Shown here one piece after another: positions 46,109-57,700 of a stretch of DNA of 64,000 nucleotides. The notes under the pieces were generated by a model. It was not told where the DNA came from. It made no database searches and saw only the letters and a program-made list of their open reading frames with translations. The position numbers and the translations under genes were made by a program. The DNA is from Carettochelys insculpta. Its lineage: Eukaryota; Chordata; Testudines; Carettochelyidae. Location: positions 16,554,001-16,618,000 of the forward strand of contig NC_134161.1 in NCBI RefSeq assembly GCF_033958435.1. Reading direction: 5' to 3'. Numbering within the stretch: position 1 is the first letter of the stretch; each line of letters opens with the position of its first letter.

Positions 46109-46734
46109 ACAGATAGACCCCGTTTTGCACCCAGCAGGCAAAGAGAATATCCCGCCTCTCCCAGCATCTCCCGCCAGCGGGGGAATCTGCCTCCGTCTGC
46201 AGGGATAGCTGCCAAACCTCAGCGAAAACGTTAAAGAAAAAACAAAACAACAGCCCCAAAGCAAACCCAAACATTGCTTGTTTGTAATACAGCTCTGGCT
46301 CCGACATGGCCCATGGCCAATCGAAACAACGCTCTAAAAGCTTCTGACTAGCAACAAACTTTTCCACTTCTTGCTGCAGATTACGGCAGGAGGTTTCCTG
46401 GGGACTTGGGCTTCACGCCATCCCCACCAACTGCTGACCAGCAGGAGAAACACGGAAAATTTGCATTTAACTTCACAGCAAGCTGAAAAGCATTTAAATG
46501 AAACAATAAATGGGCAAAAGTGTTGATCTATTAGCAGCATTTGTGTGGAGATTTCCGATCCAGCAAAATATTCTCAAAGGAGCATTGTCCCCGAGCCTTT
46601 CCAGAAGCCCCAAAGAAAAGGAAGCTCAATCGGACCAAATTCTTCATAGGTTTCATTGTTCCAGACTGACGATATCAAGCCACTTGATGGCTCCCTGCAA
46701 ATCTCGACTCAGGCTGCTCCCTCGCTGATTTCCC
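46109..46734. other. Unrecognised DNA
   Basis: No gene or repeat recognised. Confidence 0.4.
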
Positions 46735-46905
46735 AAACACACTCAACTCCTGTCCACCACCTTGAACCTCGACGCTGACCCCTCAAACACACAGATCCAG
46801 TCTCCTCTCCTCCGCCCCCAAACACACACTGATGATCTCCTCTCCCCCCAACACAACTGGTCTCCTCTCTCCAAACACACCCACTGTCCCCTCCCACCAC
46901 TTACA
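46735..46905. repeat. Degenerate C/A-rich tandem repeat
   Basis: Four or so imperfect units of the kind TCTCCTCTCC followed by CCCAAACACACA, spaced about 30-45 bases apart. The minus-strand Gly-rich frames over it are composition artefacts. Confidence 0.6.
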
Positions 46906-49489
46906 TCCTCCCCCAAAAATGCTCTGCTCGGGCCTGCCCATATCCCCACTCACAGGCAAATATGGCCAAAATTTGACACAGAGGCAGCAAAGGGCAATAA
47001 GACAACATCCCGCACAGACTGACCTCCAAGCAACACAGCGGCACGTACCATGGAGCAGTGGCAGATGAGACAGGCTTGGCATGGCTGCCAGAACCAGTGG
47101 CTGTCAGTAGGGGTCGGACTCCTGCGACCCCAGGGCTATGGGATCAGAGCAATGCAAGCGGGACAGTCAGTCATTTACACACTGTGTGGCTTCCAGAGCC
47201 TGTAGCTAAACACAGGAAACCTTCTTGTGCAAGAGCTTAAAACAGGCTCCAGCAACGGCTCTGACATGTCTGTGACTAATGAAACATCCTCAGTCACATT
47301 GGAGTTAAAGCTATTTCCAGTCCAGCAGTATAAAACCCTCCTAGGCCCAGCACGCTGACCTCTAACTCATGGGGCTAAGAACCACCTTGGTTAACCCACA
47401 ACTACCCACCTTCTAGGGCCATCCCGAGACTGCGTTCGCTTACTGCTGCCTGCTCCTGGCACCATGGACTTGTTGGCACAGCACTCAGGCACCTGCAGCT
47501 GGCTTGGGCCTGCTGAACCCCAGCACTGTTGGGCTCAGGGTGTGGGGTGGTTTCACTGCTGTCCAACTTCTCGCAGAGGGCCTGTAGTAGGTAGAGGTTT
47601 CGTAAGTGGGAAACTGAGGCACAGGAGATTACAACCCCAATCCAAGCGGAGCCTCAGTTTTTTCAGTGTACTTCACAGTGGTTTATAGGTTCAAAGCCCC
47701 ATGTGACAACTTGGGAACCTGCAACGGAGAGCCAAAGGGACCGGCTGCATAGAGTTAGCAGAAGAGCCATGGTTAGTCTTCTGTCTGGCTGTCAAGCAGC
47801 CAGTACAATCCATCTGAGGGAGAAGTGCCCAGAGGGGTCCCCGAGCCAGGCCCCAGGCCCCGGCCCCCTTCTTCCCTCGCCAGCCAGCCCAGACTGCCCC
47901 GCTCACCAGCCCAATTCCAGTTCCAACCAGCCAGGTCCCTCCTCCCATCTTGCTCCTGTTTGCCAGGGAAGAAGGGGGTCACCTGGCTGCCTGGGTTACA
48001 AAGAGCAGGGAGGGCCATTGCCTACGTGTGAGGAGTCAGCACACCCAAACTCCCCTCCCCACTGTCCACTGGTACTGTGCCTGGGGAAACTGAGGCACAT
48101 ACCTCCAGTTACTGCAGGACAGCAGGAAACACATGTGACTTAACTCGGGGGAATAAAACCCTTCCACCCCCACTTCATCACATCTCTCCCTACTTCGAAA
48201 CCAAACTGAGCCGCGTTACTTAGTCAGTGACCTGGGGGAGTGCTGGGCCCTCCCTGCACAGGCTCTAATGGCTGCCCTTGCAGAGCACGCTGCCTCAATC
48301 CCTACAGCGCTACCAGGCCAGCAGCTCCCCCAGCTTCACTGGCAATGATGAACCCTTGAGCCTGGCCTCTCTCAGACTGGGGAGAAAGGAGCACGGCGTT
48401 AGTGGCCACCTGGGAATTGCTGGGTTGCATGACATGCCCAGCACCACAGAGGGACAGTCAAATGTACCTAGCACAGCATGCTAAGGACATGACCATTCTG
48501 TTCCTGCAGTTCCCAGCCTATTTGGAGCTCACTAAAAGCCCCCGGGCTCTAGTGGCTATCACAAGGGAGAGAGAAACGCCTTTGCTCACCACAGACAGAG
48601 GTTTATGCGCCATCCTGGTTTCAGGACATGTACGTATGTTATCCCCACAGCCTCACGGGACTGCACAGCCACAGCATGCGCTGTCCCCACCAACCTCTGC
48701 CATTTGTAGCATGCATTTTAGAGTCTCAGTTATACCTGGCACATGAACCAGTTTCCAGGGATTAGGAGCTTCCCTGGGGCTGAGGGATTTTGGCTAGCTG
48801 ACGGGGTGGTGGGAGGGATGGAAATGGCCCTATCACCAATGCCTCGAACATGGGGAGCCTTGGCTGCCGATGAGACGGCAGCAGAAGTTATGTTTAGCAT
48901 CTGGGACATCTGCTGTGTGCGCGGTTGCTTAGGGAGAGACCACTGCAGTGCTAAATATATATTTTGAAAAGGACTGCTGAGGCAGTCCAGGCATAACCCT
49001 GACATTTGCCAGCCAGAGGGCACAGAACTGACTTGCCTATACAACTCGGGAGGACTCTCCTGAAAGAGGCTTTTAACAGTTGCAGCTCAGCCCTTTGGGC
49101 ACCTGCAGATCGGGTGTGGAATAAGGCACTTAAGTCCCTTTCTCTGAAGGCTGCCTCTCCACCTGGGCCGCACCCAGACATCTAGAACCAATTGCCTCTC
49201 CCCAGTTCATTCCTCAGCGTTTTTCTTGCTGTGCCTTCGTAGAACTGGGCGAGTATTTTCAGATTCGCAGCTGGTTTGCCAGACAGTCCAGGGGCAGATG
49301 ACATGGACTTATTAGCAAATTTAACATAAATTCTCCAAATAGCTTTGTCCCAGAATTAAACTTTAGCCAATGGCTAAGGAGTTTACCTGGGAGTTGGAGG
49401 CTGTGACCCAAACACAGGCCATGGGTTAAGGTACATGCTCACATGTTCACTGTCCAGTACCTGAACTCAGCAAAGTTGTGGCTGGTGCA
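46906..49489. other. Long GC-rich stretch without recognised features
   Basis: About 2.6 kb. Overlapping open frames on both strands up to 146 codons, none with a domain signature. The region 47830-47900 is very CCC-rich. I see no CpG-island-like promoter architecture that I could defend by eye. Confidence 0.42.
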
Positions 49490-49953
49490 CAGGCTGCACC
49501 TCTCAGATCCAGAACTCTCTCATCTGGCAACCACCGATGTGCCAGGGACGAGAGAGCACCAGGCTGGGGGCGGGACCTGTGCAGGACCCCTGCTTGCCTC
49601 GCAATAGCAGGACTGTGAGTGGAGGCCCCACTGCCCGGCAGCAGAGGGTCTGGAAGCCAGACCTGGCCCCGCCCCAGAGCAGTGCACCCAGGAATTGGAT
49701 CTCTCCCCTGCCTGGCCAGAGCAGCCCTCAGCCAGTATGCAGGGGCCACGATCGTGGATAGAGCCCTTGGCGGTGCAGAGGCAGCTGGGGCCAAGGGTCT
49801 GGAGCAGCCATCATTGAGGCCAGAGGTGGGGGGCTGGAATCAGGGCAGAGACAGGCAGGGGGCTGGTGGCGGGGGACCTTCCCTGGTCCAGCAAATCCCC
49901 TCATTTGGGACCAGTCTGGTCCTGAAGGTGCTGGATATGGGAGGTCCAGCCTG
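49490..49953. mobile_element. Larger Tigger-like element, copy E
   Basis: Left CAGGCTGCACCTCTCAGATC and right ATGGGAGGTCCAGCCTG are inverted. TA follows the right end; the left neighbour is CA. The interior is different from copies A-D and GC-rich. The ends are close to the 34583/43941 family, so the same transposase probably moved both. Confidence 0.62.
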
Positions 49954-50377
49954 TACTGGACACTGGATATTTACATACTTATACACCAGCTAGCACAGCC
50001 ACTGCCCAATCTTGTACAAGATGGTTTGACACAACAATGTCTGGGGATATTTTGTTCAAAGATAAGAGGAGTAAGAGGAGGTAGCTACCGGATGCCATGA
50101 AATACATAAAGTGGTGTGTAAGTTATGGGTGTTAATTGTTGGTTTTAGCCAGGGCACTTGGCCTGAATTCTTTGCATGGCCGAGGGGATGTCAGATACTC
50201 CCACTGTGAACTGAGCCATGCCCTGCTACTGGGCATTCATGTGTACTCAGGGAGCCAGAGTGCTCAGTGTCTGGGGCAGGGAGGATTAGTGTGGGGATTC
50301 CCGGGGGGCATGGGCCACATGCCTCTTCCCTGGCTCCTACCCTGCCCTTCCCATGCTCCTTCGTTCCCTGCCCATAG
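49954..50377. other. Unrecognised DNA
   Basis: No feature recognised. Confidence 0.4.
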
Positions 50378-51470
50378 ACTCCAAGAGGTGGAAGGGACCT
50401 CAGGAGGTCACTGAGTCCCGTCCCCCGCCCAAAGCAGGGCCAATCCCAACGAAATCATCCCAGCCAGGCTTTGTCAAGTCAGGACTTAAAAACCTCCAGG
50501 GATGGAGATTCTGCCACCTCTCTAGGTAACACATTCCAGTGCCTCACCACCCGTCCGGGGAAATAGTTTTTCCTAATATCCAACCTGGACCCCTCCCACC
50601 GCAACTTGAGACCATTGCTCCTTGTTCTGCCATCTGTCACCTGTGAAAACAGCCTCTCTCCAACCTCTTTGTAATCCCCCTTCAGGTAGGTGAAGGCGGC
50701 TATCAAATACTCCCTCACTCTTCTCTTCTGCAAACTAAATAAGCCCAAATCGCTCAGCCTCTTCTCATAAGTCATGTGCTCCAGCCCCTGAATCATTTTT
50801 GCTGACCTCCCCTAGACTCTCTCCAATGCATCCACATCCCTTCTGTAATGGGGAGCCCACAATTGGATGCAGTACTCCTGATGTGGCCTCATCAGTTTTA
50901 AATAAAGTGGAATAATCACTTTGCTAGATCTGCTGGCAATGCTCCTACTAACACACCCCACTGTGCCGTTAGCTTTCCTGGCTACAAGGGCACACTGTTG
51001 ACTCATATCCAGCTTCTCAGACACTGTAATGACCAGGTCGTTTTCTGCTGAACTGCTGCTTAGCCAGTTGGTCCCCAGCCTGTAACAATGCTTGGGATTC
51101 TTCTGTTCTAAGTGCAGAACTCTGCACTTGTCCTCGTTGAGCCTCATCAGATGCCTTTTAGCCCAATTCTCCAATTTGTCTAATTCACTGTGGATGCTCC
51201 AGCATATCTCTCTCTCCCTCCAGCTTAGTGTCTTCTGGAAACTTGCTGAGGCTGCAAACCAACCCATCAGAGAGGCCATTAATGAAGATATTGAGCTAAA
51301 CCAGCCCCAGGACCAAGCCCTGAGACACTCCATTTGATGCTCGCTGTCAACATTGACACTGAGCCATTGATCAGCACTCATTGAGCCCAACAATCTAGCC
51401 AGCATTCCACCCACTGCACAGTCCATTCATCCAAGTCCCACTTCCACACTGTGCAAGCTAACCAAAAATC
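50378..51470 (-). mobile_element. Longest CR1 LINE of the window, minus strand, nearly open C-terminal frame
   Basis: Reverse complement of CR1 from the reverse-transcriptase palm to the 3' UTR. One frame runs from about 51190 to 50479: HSELDKLENWAKRHLMRLNE, CALVARKANGTVGCV, PHQEYCIQLWAPHYRRDVDA, then MIQGLEHMTYEKRLSDLGLF and LFSQVTDGRTRSNGLKL. It is broken only by a TAG after the residues ALERV (near 50808) and a TGA after EVFKS (near 50476). Both are single-base changes from the usual Gln and Trp codons. Upstream of about 51200 the protein lies in another frame, where the active-site box reads F-P-E-D (51241-51230) instead of Y/F-A-D-D. 5' truncated; terminal repeat lost. Confidence 0.94.
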
Positions 51471-53208
51471 CTAATAGCAGTTGTAGGCACTCAGCTCTTC
51501 CGAGAATCAGATTCAAGGTGCTTCATGTAAGGCAACCAGAAAGTGATGCACCCAACATTTGTGGCAACTTTTAAAAATTCTGTCTCCCAGCCATGTACAC
51601 AAGCGTATGGGGCTTGCTTGAGCCTTTTCATTCCTTTCTGCCCCAAAACACATTTTTTGTGAAAAAAAAAGGCGGGAAAAACCACCACACACATTTTTCC
51701 ATCCCATTGTTACAACAGTTACCAAAGTCACTGTCATGGAACAAGGCTGGAGACAAAATATTTCTGTTCTTCATTTGTTTATGTAAGATCTGAGTGTGCA
51801 CAACATGTGGCTTCCTGGAAATCAGCTGGAGTTGGGACTTATGTTTCATTTAAAAAAAACAAAACAAAAAAACCAAACAAATATTTTTTGTATTTCTATT
51901 TAGGACCAAATTATTTTGTTCTCCAAGGAGAGATCGCAATTAACTGCAATTTTCCTGTAACTTTCTCTGTTTTACTAGCCTATATCAATGACGAGTATTT
52001 GGAGATATCACGGTGCGCATCGGAAGAGTTAAGGTAGATCTTGTTCTTAATTACTGTGATGAAGCAGAGAAATGACCAGGCAGCACAGCAGGGGTTAAAG
52101 AGAGGCTAAGGGCCCAGCTAGCTCCACTAGGCTCTACCTGCAGCCAAGGCCAGGCTGGGAGTGGGGAGAAAAGGAGAGATCCTAGCCTACTTGTGGCTGA
52201 CTGGAAAAGGGGCAGGAGCTAGCCACCTCTCTGAGTAAGGGGAAGGGTCACTAACCTGCCCATCCAGGCAGAGAGCTGAGAGGAAGCCCTGTGCCCCCAG
52301 CTGCAGGAGACGCTGGTGCTGGTAACTGTTCCCCAACCAGCTTGTTCTGGGGTGAATGAAAACCCAAACATCGGGATCAGCCCTCTGTGGGCTTCTTTTT
52401 TCTCTTACGTAATATCTAGCTCAGGATGCCGCTTGCCTGAGAAAGTCGGCTCTGCTGTGCCTGGACTGCACAAAATGCATTCAAAAAACTCGACTTAAGC
52501 TCTCCCAACAGGTGGCCAGAAACCCTACACTGAGCAGGCCCTGCCTTACTGAGTCTGTTAGCAAGAAACATCTGGCTGGGAGCCCAGAACGCCGCCCGGG
52601 ATGGTGTGGGTGGGGGAGGGCGCAGTTTCGGTACAGCTCCAGGTCCCCTGACATAGAAAAACAAACAAGGTGACCAATCAGAGAGCCGAGGGCCCCCCCC
52701 ACCCCGTGCTGGCCTACAGCAATGGATTTGCAACCTGCACGCTACAGGAAACGAGGCTGGAAGGCTTGTATAATTGGGGTGGCTCAGGGGAATTGTCTTG
52801 GCGGCTCATTGACACCACGCTCACAAGAGAGCATTGATGGGAGATAGTGAGATGTTCAGGTCTGAGTGAAAGGGAAACTCAACCTTAACTAACCACCCTT
52901 CCACCAGGAGTACAATGGGCCAGATCTCCGACTCACACCAATCTGGTAGAGCCCCACTGATTCGCCAGCCTCTGGGAGGAACCGAGGTCAGTTCAATCAG
53001 CTGCAATAATTACTGAATGGCTGGAGCATTCTTGAAGGATTCACACCAGGCAACAGGACGTCAGGCAACTGCCTTGAGCCAGAAGCCCGAGTCTGTCTTC
53101 TGGGACAGCCCTTGCGTGATAGAAATGGGCACAGCACCCCTGAGGCACAGCCGCTCACACAGAGCAAAGTCCCTGACTTGTGAGATACCAGTTCTTGGAC
53201 ACTTATTA
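51471..53208. other. Unrecognised DNA
   Basis: About 1.7 kb; A-runs near 51662 and 51851. No repeat family or exon recognised. Confidence 0.42.
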
Positions 53209-53507
53209 TAGGTTGAACCTCTAATCTGGCACCCTTGGGACCTGATCGGTGCTGGACCACAGGAGGTCAATATTGTCTGGCAGCATTACCAACACTTCCA
53301 CTGCTTACTGGGCTCTTAGAAGACATTCAGGGGTAAATTACAGCTAAATAACAGCACAGAGCACTGAGAGCCAGGACTGGTGGCTGGAAACAAACTTGAT
53401 GGGACCATGGGAAACTTGGCCACACCTGTGATACGTGGTCGTCCAGCTCACTAAAATCATCATGGATGGTGCTGGATGAGAGTGCCCCTTCAGAGAGGCT
53501 CAGCCTG
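53209..53507. mobile_element. pogo/Tigger-like MITE, copy C
   Basis: Left TAGGTTGAACCTCTAATCTG preceded by TATTA; right AGAGAGGCTCAGCCTG. The core follows copy B block for block: GACCACAGGAGGTCAATATT, CAACACTTCCACTGCTTACT, CTGAGAGCCAGGACTGGTGG. Confidence 0.82.
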
Positions 53508-54167
53508 CAAAAGATTTGCTTGGGTTTACCAGGGAAACGTCCAACTGCGGCTAACACATGCCACTCCAGGGGCAACAATGAAAGAAACCCTCCAGCTTTT
53601 CAAACAGCGAAGCTGTAAAATGCCAAGTACCAGCGTGCAAAGGGCAGCCTGGGCACGCAAGGCACTGCTCAGGGAAGGGACAGGATCAAAAAAAGCCAGA
53701 TCAGGAGCGTGCTCATTTTGCACACAAACCCTACAAACGTTGTCTTTCGGCTGCTCCCGAGGGCAGAGGAGAAGCAGATGGTTTGGTGAGGAAGGACAAT
53801 GGAAGAGAGCTACTCCAATCTGCATAAATAAAGAAATAGGAAGAGAGAAAGAATGGGAAGCCACACAGAGACTCTAGCATGGAGAGAGGTGGGAAAGGAA
53901 AGGGGACACAGCCCCTACAACAAGGAGGTGGGGGACACACAGACCTCCAGGTGTGAAGGAGGGAGTCGATGGTTCCAGAAGTCTCTTTTGTAGGAGGAAC
54001 GGCAGGGCAGCATGCAGGCAGTTTGGGGGGTGGGGCTGGAGGAATGTGCTCACGGATGCTATAGAAGCTACAAAATGTGCAATACCCTAGTAAAATCTGA
54101 GTCAATTTAATAAGCCAAAATCAAACTTGATATAAGTCAGTGAAATTGCTCCCGCTTACCTGAGGCT
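53508..54167. other. Unrecognised DNA
   Basis: No repeat or exon recognised; purine-rich on the plus strand around 53830-53960. Confidence 0.4.
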
Positions 54168-54655
54168 CGAATTAGACATAAGAGCAGCCAGACTGGGTCA
54201 GACCAAAGGCCCATCCAGCCCAGGGTCTTGTCTGCCGACAGGCCAATGCCAGGTGCCCCAGAGGGAGTGAACAAAACAGGTAATCATCAAGTGATCCCTC
54301 CTGGTCACTCATTCCCACCTTCTGGCAAACAGAGGCTGGGGACACCATTCCTGCCCACCTTGGCGAGTAGCCATTGATGGACCCAACGTCCATGAATGTA
54401 GCTAGCTCTCCCTGAATGCTGTTAAGTTCGTGGTCTTCACAACCATCTCTGGCCAGGAGTCCCACAGGACTACCCTGAACTGCACAAAGAAACACCTCCT
54501 TTTATTAGTTTTAAATTCAGTGATTTCATTTGGGGACACCTCGTTCTTATGCTTTGGGAACAAGTAAATAACCTTTCCTTATTCACTTTTTCCACACCAG
54601 TCATAATTTTATAGACCTCTATCATATCCCTCCTTAGTCTCCTTAGACCTCTTAC
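54168..54655 (-). mobile_element. CR1 LINE 3' part, minus strand
   Basis: TAGACATAAGAGCAGCCAGA, CTGGGTCAGACCAAAGGCCC, ATGGACCCAACGTCCATGAA, CTCCTTTTATTAGTTTTAAA, CACACCAGTCATAATTTTAT. Same subfamily as 4040-5130. 5' truncated near 54655. Confidence 0.92.
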
Positions 54656-55083
54656 ACAATCCAAGAAAAGGCCTTGCTTGCGTAATGTCCATGAACACAA
54701 ACCTGCCCTGACTGTGGCTGAGCAATTAGAAAAGCGTTGCCTTTTTCAGAAACTATGGTGGGGTCTGATAACTCCCGTGAGGATCACCGTCCACATATGA
54801 AACAACAACTCTGCAGCCAAAGGCACTGAATAAACTCCCCCACACTTCACACTATTGGAACCGTACCTAGACAAAACGAACACGCACATTCCGCACTAAG
54901 CCAGGCGTGCTGGGAATTATCATGTGCGTAGCTACAGACTGTTCCATAAGCTAAGCAATGCACTGCTTATAAAATCACATCCTGAAGCTTTTGGGTTAAC
55001 AAAAGATTTACAGAAAGAACAAAGTTCATTCTCTGACTATAACCAGTAAAAGAAGAAGCTGAGGGACAACGGAGCACCCAGGC
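54656..55083. other. Unrecognised DNA
   Basis: No feature recognised. Confidence 0.4.
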
Positions 55084-55093
55084 TAAATTTAAG

Positions 55094-55947
55094 AACATGA
55101 GAGCTGCGTCTACACGTGCACGCTACTTCGAAGTAGCGGCAGTAACTTCGAAATAGCGCCCGTCACGTCTACACGTGTTGGGCGCTATTTCGAAGTTGAA
55201 ATCGACGTTAGGCGGCGAGACGTCGAAGTCGCTAACCCCACGAGGGGATGGGAATAGCGCCCTACTTCGACGTTCAACATCGAAGTAGGGACGTGTAGAC
55301 GATCCGCGTCCCGCAACATCGAAATAGCGGGGTCCTCCATGGCGGCCATCAGCTGGGGGGTTGAGAGATACTCTCTCTCCAGCCCTTGCGGGGCTCTGTG
55401 GTCACCGTGGGCAGCAGCCCTTAGCCCAGGGCTTCTGGCTGCTGCTGCTGCAGCTGGGGGTCCGTGCTGCATATACAGGGTCTGCAACTAGTTGTTGGCT
55501 CTGTGTATCTTGCACTGTTTAATGAAAGTGTGTCTGGGAGGGGCCCTTTAAGGGAGCGACTTGCTGTTGAGTCCGCCCCGTGACCCTGTCTGCAGCTGTG
55601 TCTGGCTCCCTTATTTCGATGTGTGCTACTTTGGCGTGTAGACGTTCCCTCGCTGTGCCTATTTCGATGTTGGGCTGAGCAACGTCGAAGTTGAACATCG
55701 ACGTTGCCAGCCCTGGAGGACGTGTAGACGTTTTTCATCGAAATAGCCTATTTCGATGTCGCAACATCGAAATAAGCTATTTCGAAGTTGGGTGCACGTG
55801 TAGACGTAGCCGAGAATGGCCATACTGGGTCAGACTAAAGGTCTATCTAGCCCTGTGCCTTGTCTTCTGACAGAATCAATGTCAGATGCCCCAGAGGGAG
55901 TGAACAGTACAGGCAATCACCAAAGTGATCCCTCTCCTGTCATCCAT
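55094..55947 (-). mobile_element. CR1 LINE 3' end of about 144 bases, split by a MITE
   Basis: AACATGAG at 55094-55101 and GAGAATGGCCATACTGGGTC from 55812 are the two halves of the usual AACATAAGAATGGCCA start of this subfamily in reverse complement. The copy continues through GTGCCTTGTCTTCTGACAGA and TGCCCCAGAGGGAGTGAACA, stopping at CTGTCATCCA. Strong 5' truncation. Confidence 0.88.
55102..55811. mobile_element. Complete 710-bp GTCTACACG-type MITE
   Basis: The left AGCTGCGTCTACACGTGCAC and the right GTGCACGTGTAGACGTAGCC are inverted repeats of 20 bases with two mismatches. Flanking GAG at 55099-55101 and 55812-55814 is a 3-bp target duplication (GAGA if one base of the end is shared). The next internal layer is also symmetrical: TACTTCGAAGTAG on the left, CTATTTCGAAGTTGG on the right. 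Subterminal CATCGAAATAGC words recur in both orientations. The centre (55320-55620) is unrelated GC-rich sequence. CpG sites are abundant, unlike the decayed copies, so this element is young. A 3-bp duplication points to a PIF/Harbinger-like mobiliser, but this is inference. The minus-strand frames of about 100 codons inside have no domain signature. Confidence 0.88.
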
Positions 55948-55980
55948 TAAATTTAAGTTTCCTTTGACTCTTGTGTCAGA

Positions 55981-56462
55981 CTCATAGAACCCTGGGGCTG
56001 GAAGGAACCTCAGGAGGTCACTGAGTCCAGCCCCCTCCCCAAAGCAGAATCAACCTCAACTAAATCATCCCAGCCAGGGCTTTGTCAACCCAGGACTTAA
56101 ATACCTCTAGGAATGGAGATTCCACCACCTCTCTAGGGAACCCATTCCAATGCTTCACCACCCGCCCGGGGGAAATAGATTTTCCTACTATCCAACATAG
56201 ACCCCCACCCCACTCCCGTCACTGTAACTTGAGACCATTGCTTCTTGTTCTGTCATCAGTCACCACTGGGAACAGTCTCTCTCCATCCTCTTTTGAACCC
56301 CTTTCAGGAAATTGAAGGCTGCTATCAAGTCCCCCCTCACTCTTCTCTTCTGCAATCTAAAGAAGCCCAAGTCCCCCACCTTCTCCTCATAGGACACATG
56401 CTCCAGCCCCTTAGTCATTTTCAATGCCCTCCATTGGACCCTCTCCAATGCATCCACATCGA
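55981..56462 (-). mobile_element. CR1 LINE 3' part, minus strand
   Basis: TCATAGAACCCTGGGGCTGG, AAGGAACCTCAGGAGGTCAC, then coding sequence: minus-strand MDALERVQWRALKMTKGLEH at the 5' side and RRVRGDLIAAFNFLKG further on, then a frameshift. Ends at CTCCAATGCATCCACATC. Confidence 0.93.
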
Positions 56463-56875
56463 GTCCTTTCCATCTGTGTATTCAGGAGTGCAACTGAATT
56501 GCAGTTATGGGTTCAGAAAGCCGCAATGCTCTACAGTGGGCTTCATTAGGCGATTTTTACAGCACAGCTATTCTTGCTGGGATGTGCAAGTGCCAACCCA
56601 GTACACTGCATGCCCTGCTATCACAGGTATAAATAGCATGGTAGATGGGGCATTGCAACTTAGGTGAGTAATGTAGAGCAAAGGGCCCCACTCTTCTGAA
56701 TGCAACAAATCTCTCGGCACACCCACGCAGGGCCTCTCTCAGCTATGTGGCTATTTTTAAAGATATGGAGCGTGTTTCTGCCTCCCGCCCTCCAGAGCCT
56801 TTCGCCATTACACATTGCAACAGAAATGGATGCAGCCAGCCTTTCACTGAAATGTGGATCTAGATCAGTGGTTTT
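56463..56875. other. Unrecognised DNA
   Basis: No feature recognised. Confidence 0.4.
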
Positions 56876-57252
56876 CAGTCAGCGTGCTGTAGCACACTGG
56901 TATGCTGCAAGAACTCAGGACTCTATTAGGGTTTAAAAAAGAGCTTGATAAATTTTTGCAGGTTAGGTCCATAAATGGCTATTAGCCAGGGATAAAGTAT
57001 GGTGCCCTAGCCTTCAGAACAAGGGCAGGAGATGGATGGCAGGAGATAAATCACTTGATCATTGTCTTCTGTTCTCCTTCTCTGGGGCACCTGGCATTGG
57101 CCACCGTCGGCAGATGGGATGCTGGGCTGGATGGACCTTTGGTCTGACCCAGTATGGCCGTTCTTATGTTCTAACTGTCAAAGTGTGCTGCAGAAATTTC
57201 ACCTATTTCCCCTCTCCACAGCTCTTTGCGGAGTCAAGTGCGGGGTGGGAAT
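56876..57252. mobile_element. hAT-type element split by CR1, right side lost
   Basis: CAGTGGTTTTCAGTCAGCGT, then GCACACTGGTATGCTGCAAG, match the left part of 1691-2317. After the CR1 (about 56918-57173) the match resumes with AAAGTGTGCTGCAGAAATTT, CTATTTCCCCTCTCCACAG and CTCTTTGCGGAGTC, parallel to 1742-1800. The right half and terminal repeat are missing. Confidence 0.75.
56918..57173 (+). mobile_element. CR1 LINE 3' end nested in hAT element, plus strand
   Basis: GTTTAAAAAAGAGCTTGATA, GTTAGGTCCATAAATGGCTA, GGGGCACCTGGCATTGGCCA, GGCTGGATGGACCTTTGGTC, ending CAGTATGGCCGTTCTTATGT. This is the same 3' end as the minus-strand copies at 4040, 44429 and 54168, here in sense orientation. Confidence 0.93.
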
Positions 57253-57441
57253 AAATGAAATTTCACTGCACACTTACATGACCCTGCCCCAGCTCAGGGC
57301 TCAATCAGCAAGGCTGCCCAAGTCCCAACTGGCTTGGGTTGGTCGATTTCCCTTCACAGAAGCTTTGCAAAGCAGCTGCTGCGGGAAAACTGACCAACCC
57401 TGCACCCATGACAAGGTGTCTCCATCTTCTGTAACCTTAAT

Positions 57442-57655
57442 AACCTCAGAAGGTCATCAAGTCCAGCCCCCTGCTCAAAGCAGGGCCAACGCCAACTAAA
57501 TCATCGCAGCCAGGGCTCTGTCAAGCCGGAATTTAAAAACCTCTAGGGAGGGCGATTCCATCTCCTCCCTAGGTAACACATTCCAGTGCTTCACCACTCA
57601 CCTGGAGAAAGAGTTTTTTCTAATATTCAACCTCAAGCTCCTCCACCACTACTTG
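57442..57655 (-). mobile_element. CR1 LINE 3' end, minus strand
   Basis: ACCTCAGAAGGTCATCAAGT, AGCAGGGCCAACGCCAACTA, ATTTAAAAACCTCTAGGGAG, TTTTTTCTAATATTCAACCT. 5' truncated at the CCACTACTTG position. Confidence 0.9.
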
Positions 57656-57700
57656 TAGTCACTCCTAGTAAGGGAGCTGCAGGTTCGAATCCCCTCCGTT
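57656..57700 (+). repeat. tRNA-like fragment
   Basis: CTCC-TAGTAAG-GGAG forms a perfect four-pair arm with a seven-base loop, followed by the perfect B-box-like word GGTTCGAATCC. No acceptor or D-arm, because CR1 sequence joins directly on the left. Probably a SINE or tRNA remnant cut by that insertion. Confidence 0.42.

Larger units (their letters stand above)
55084..55957. repeat. 10-bp target-site duplication around a small CR1
   Basis: TAAATTTAAG occurs at 55084-55093 and again, identical, at 55948-55957, exactly bracketing the CR1 remnant (and the MITE inside it). Target duplications are seldom this clear for CR1. Confidence 0.8.

Noticed and set aside
55185..55738. Minus-strand frames of about 100 codons inside the 710-bp MITE
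   Set aside because: Ala/Arg/Ser-rich, arise from the GC-rich centre; too short and without catalytic residues for a transposase.
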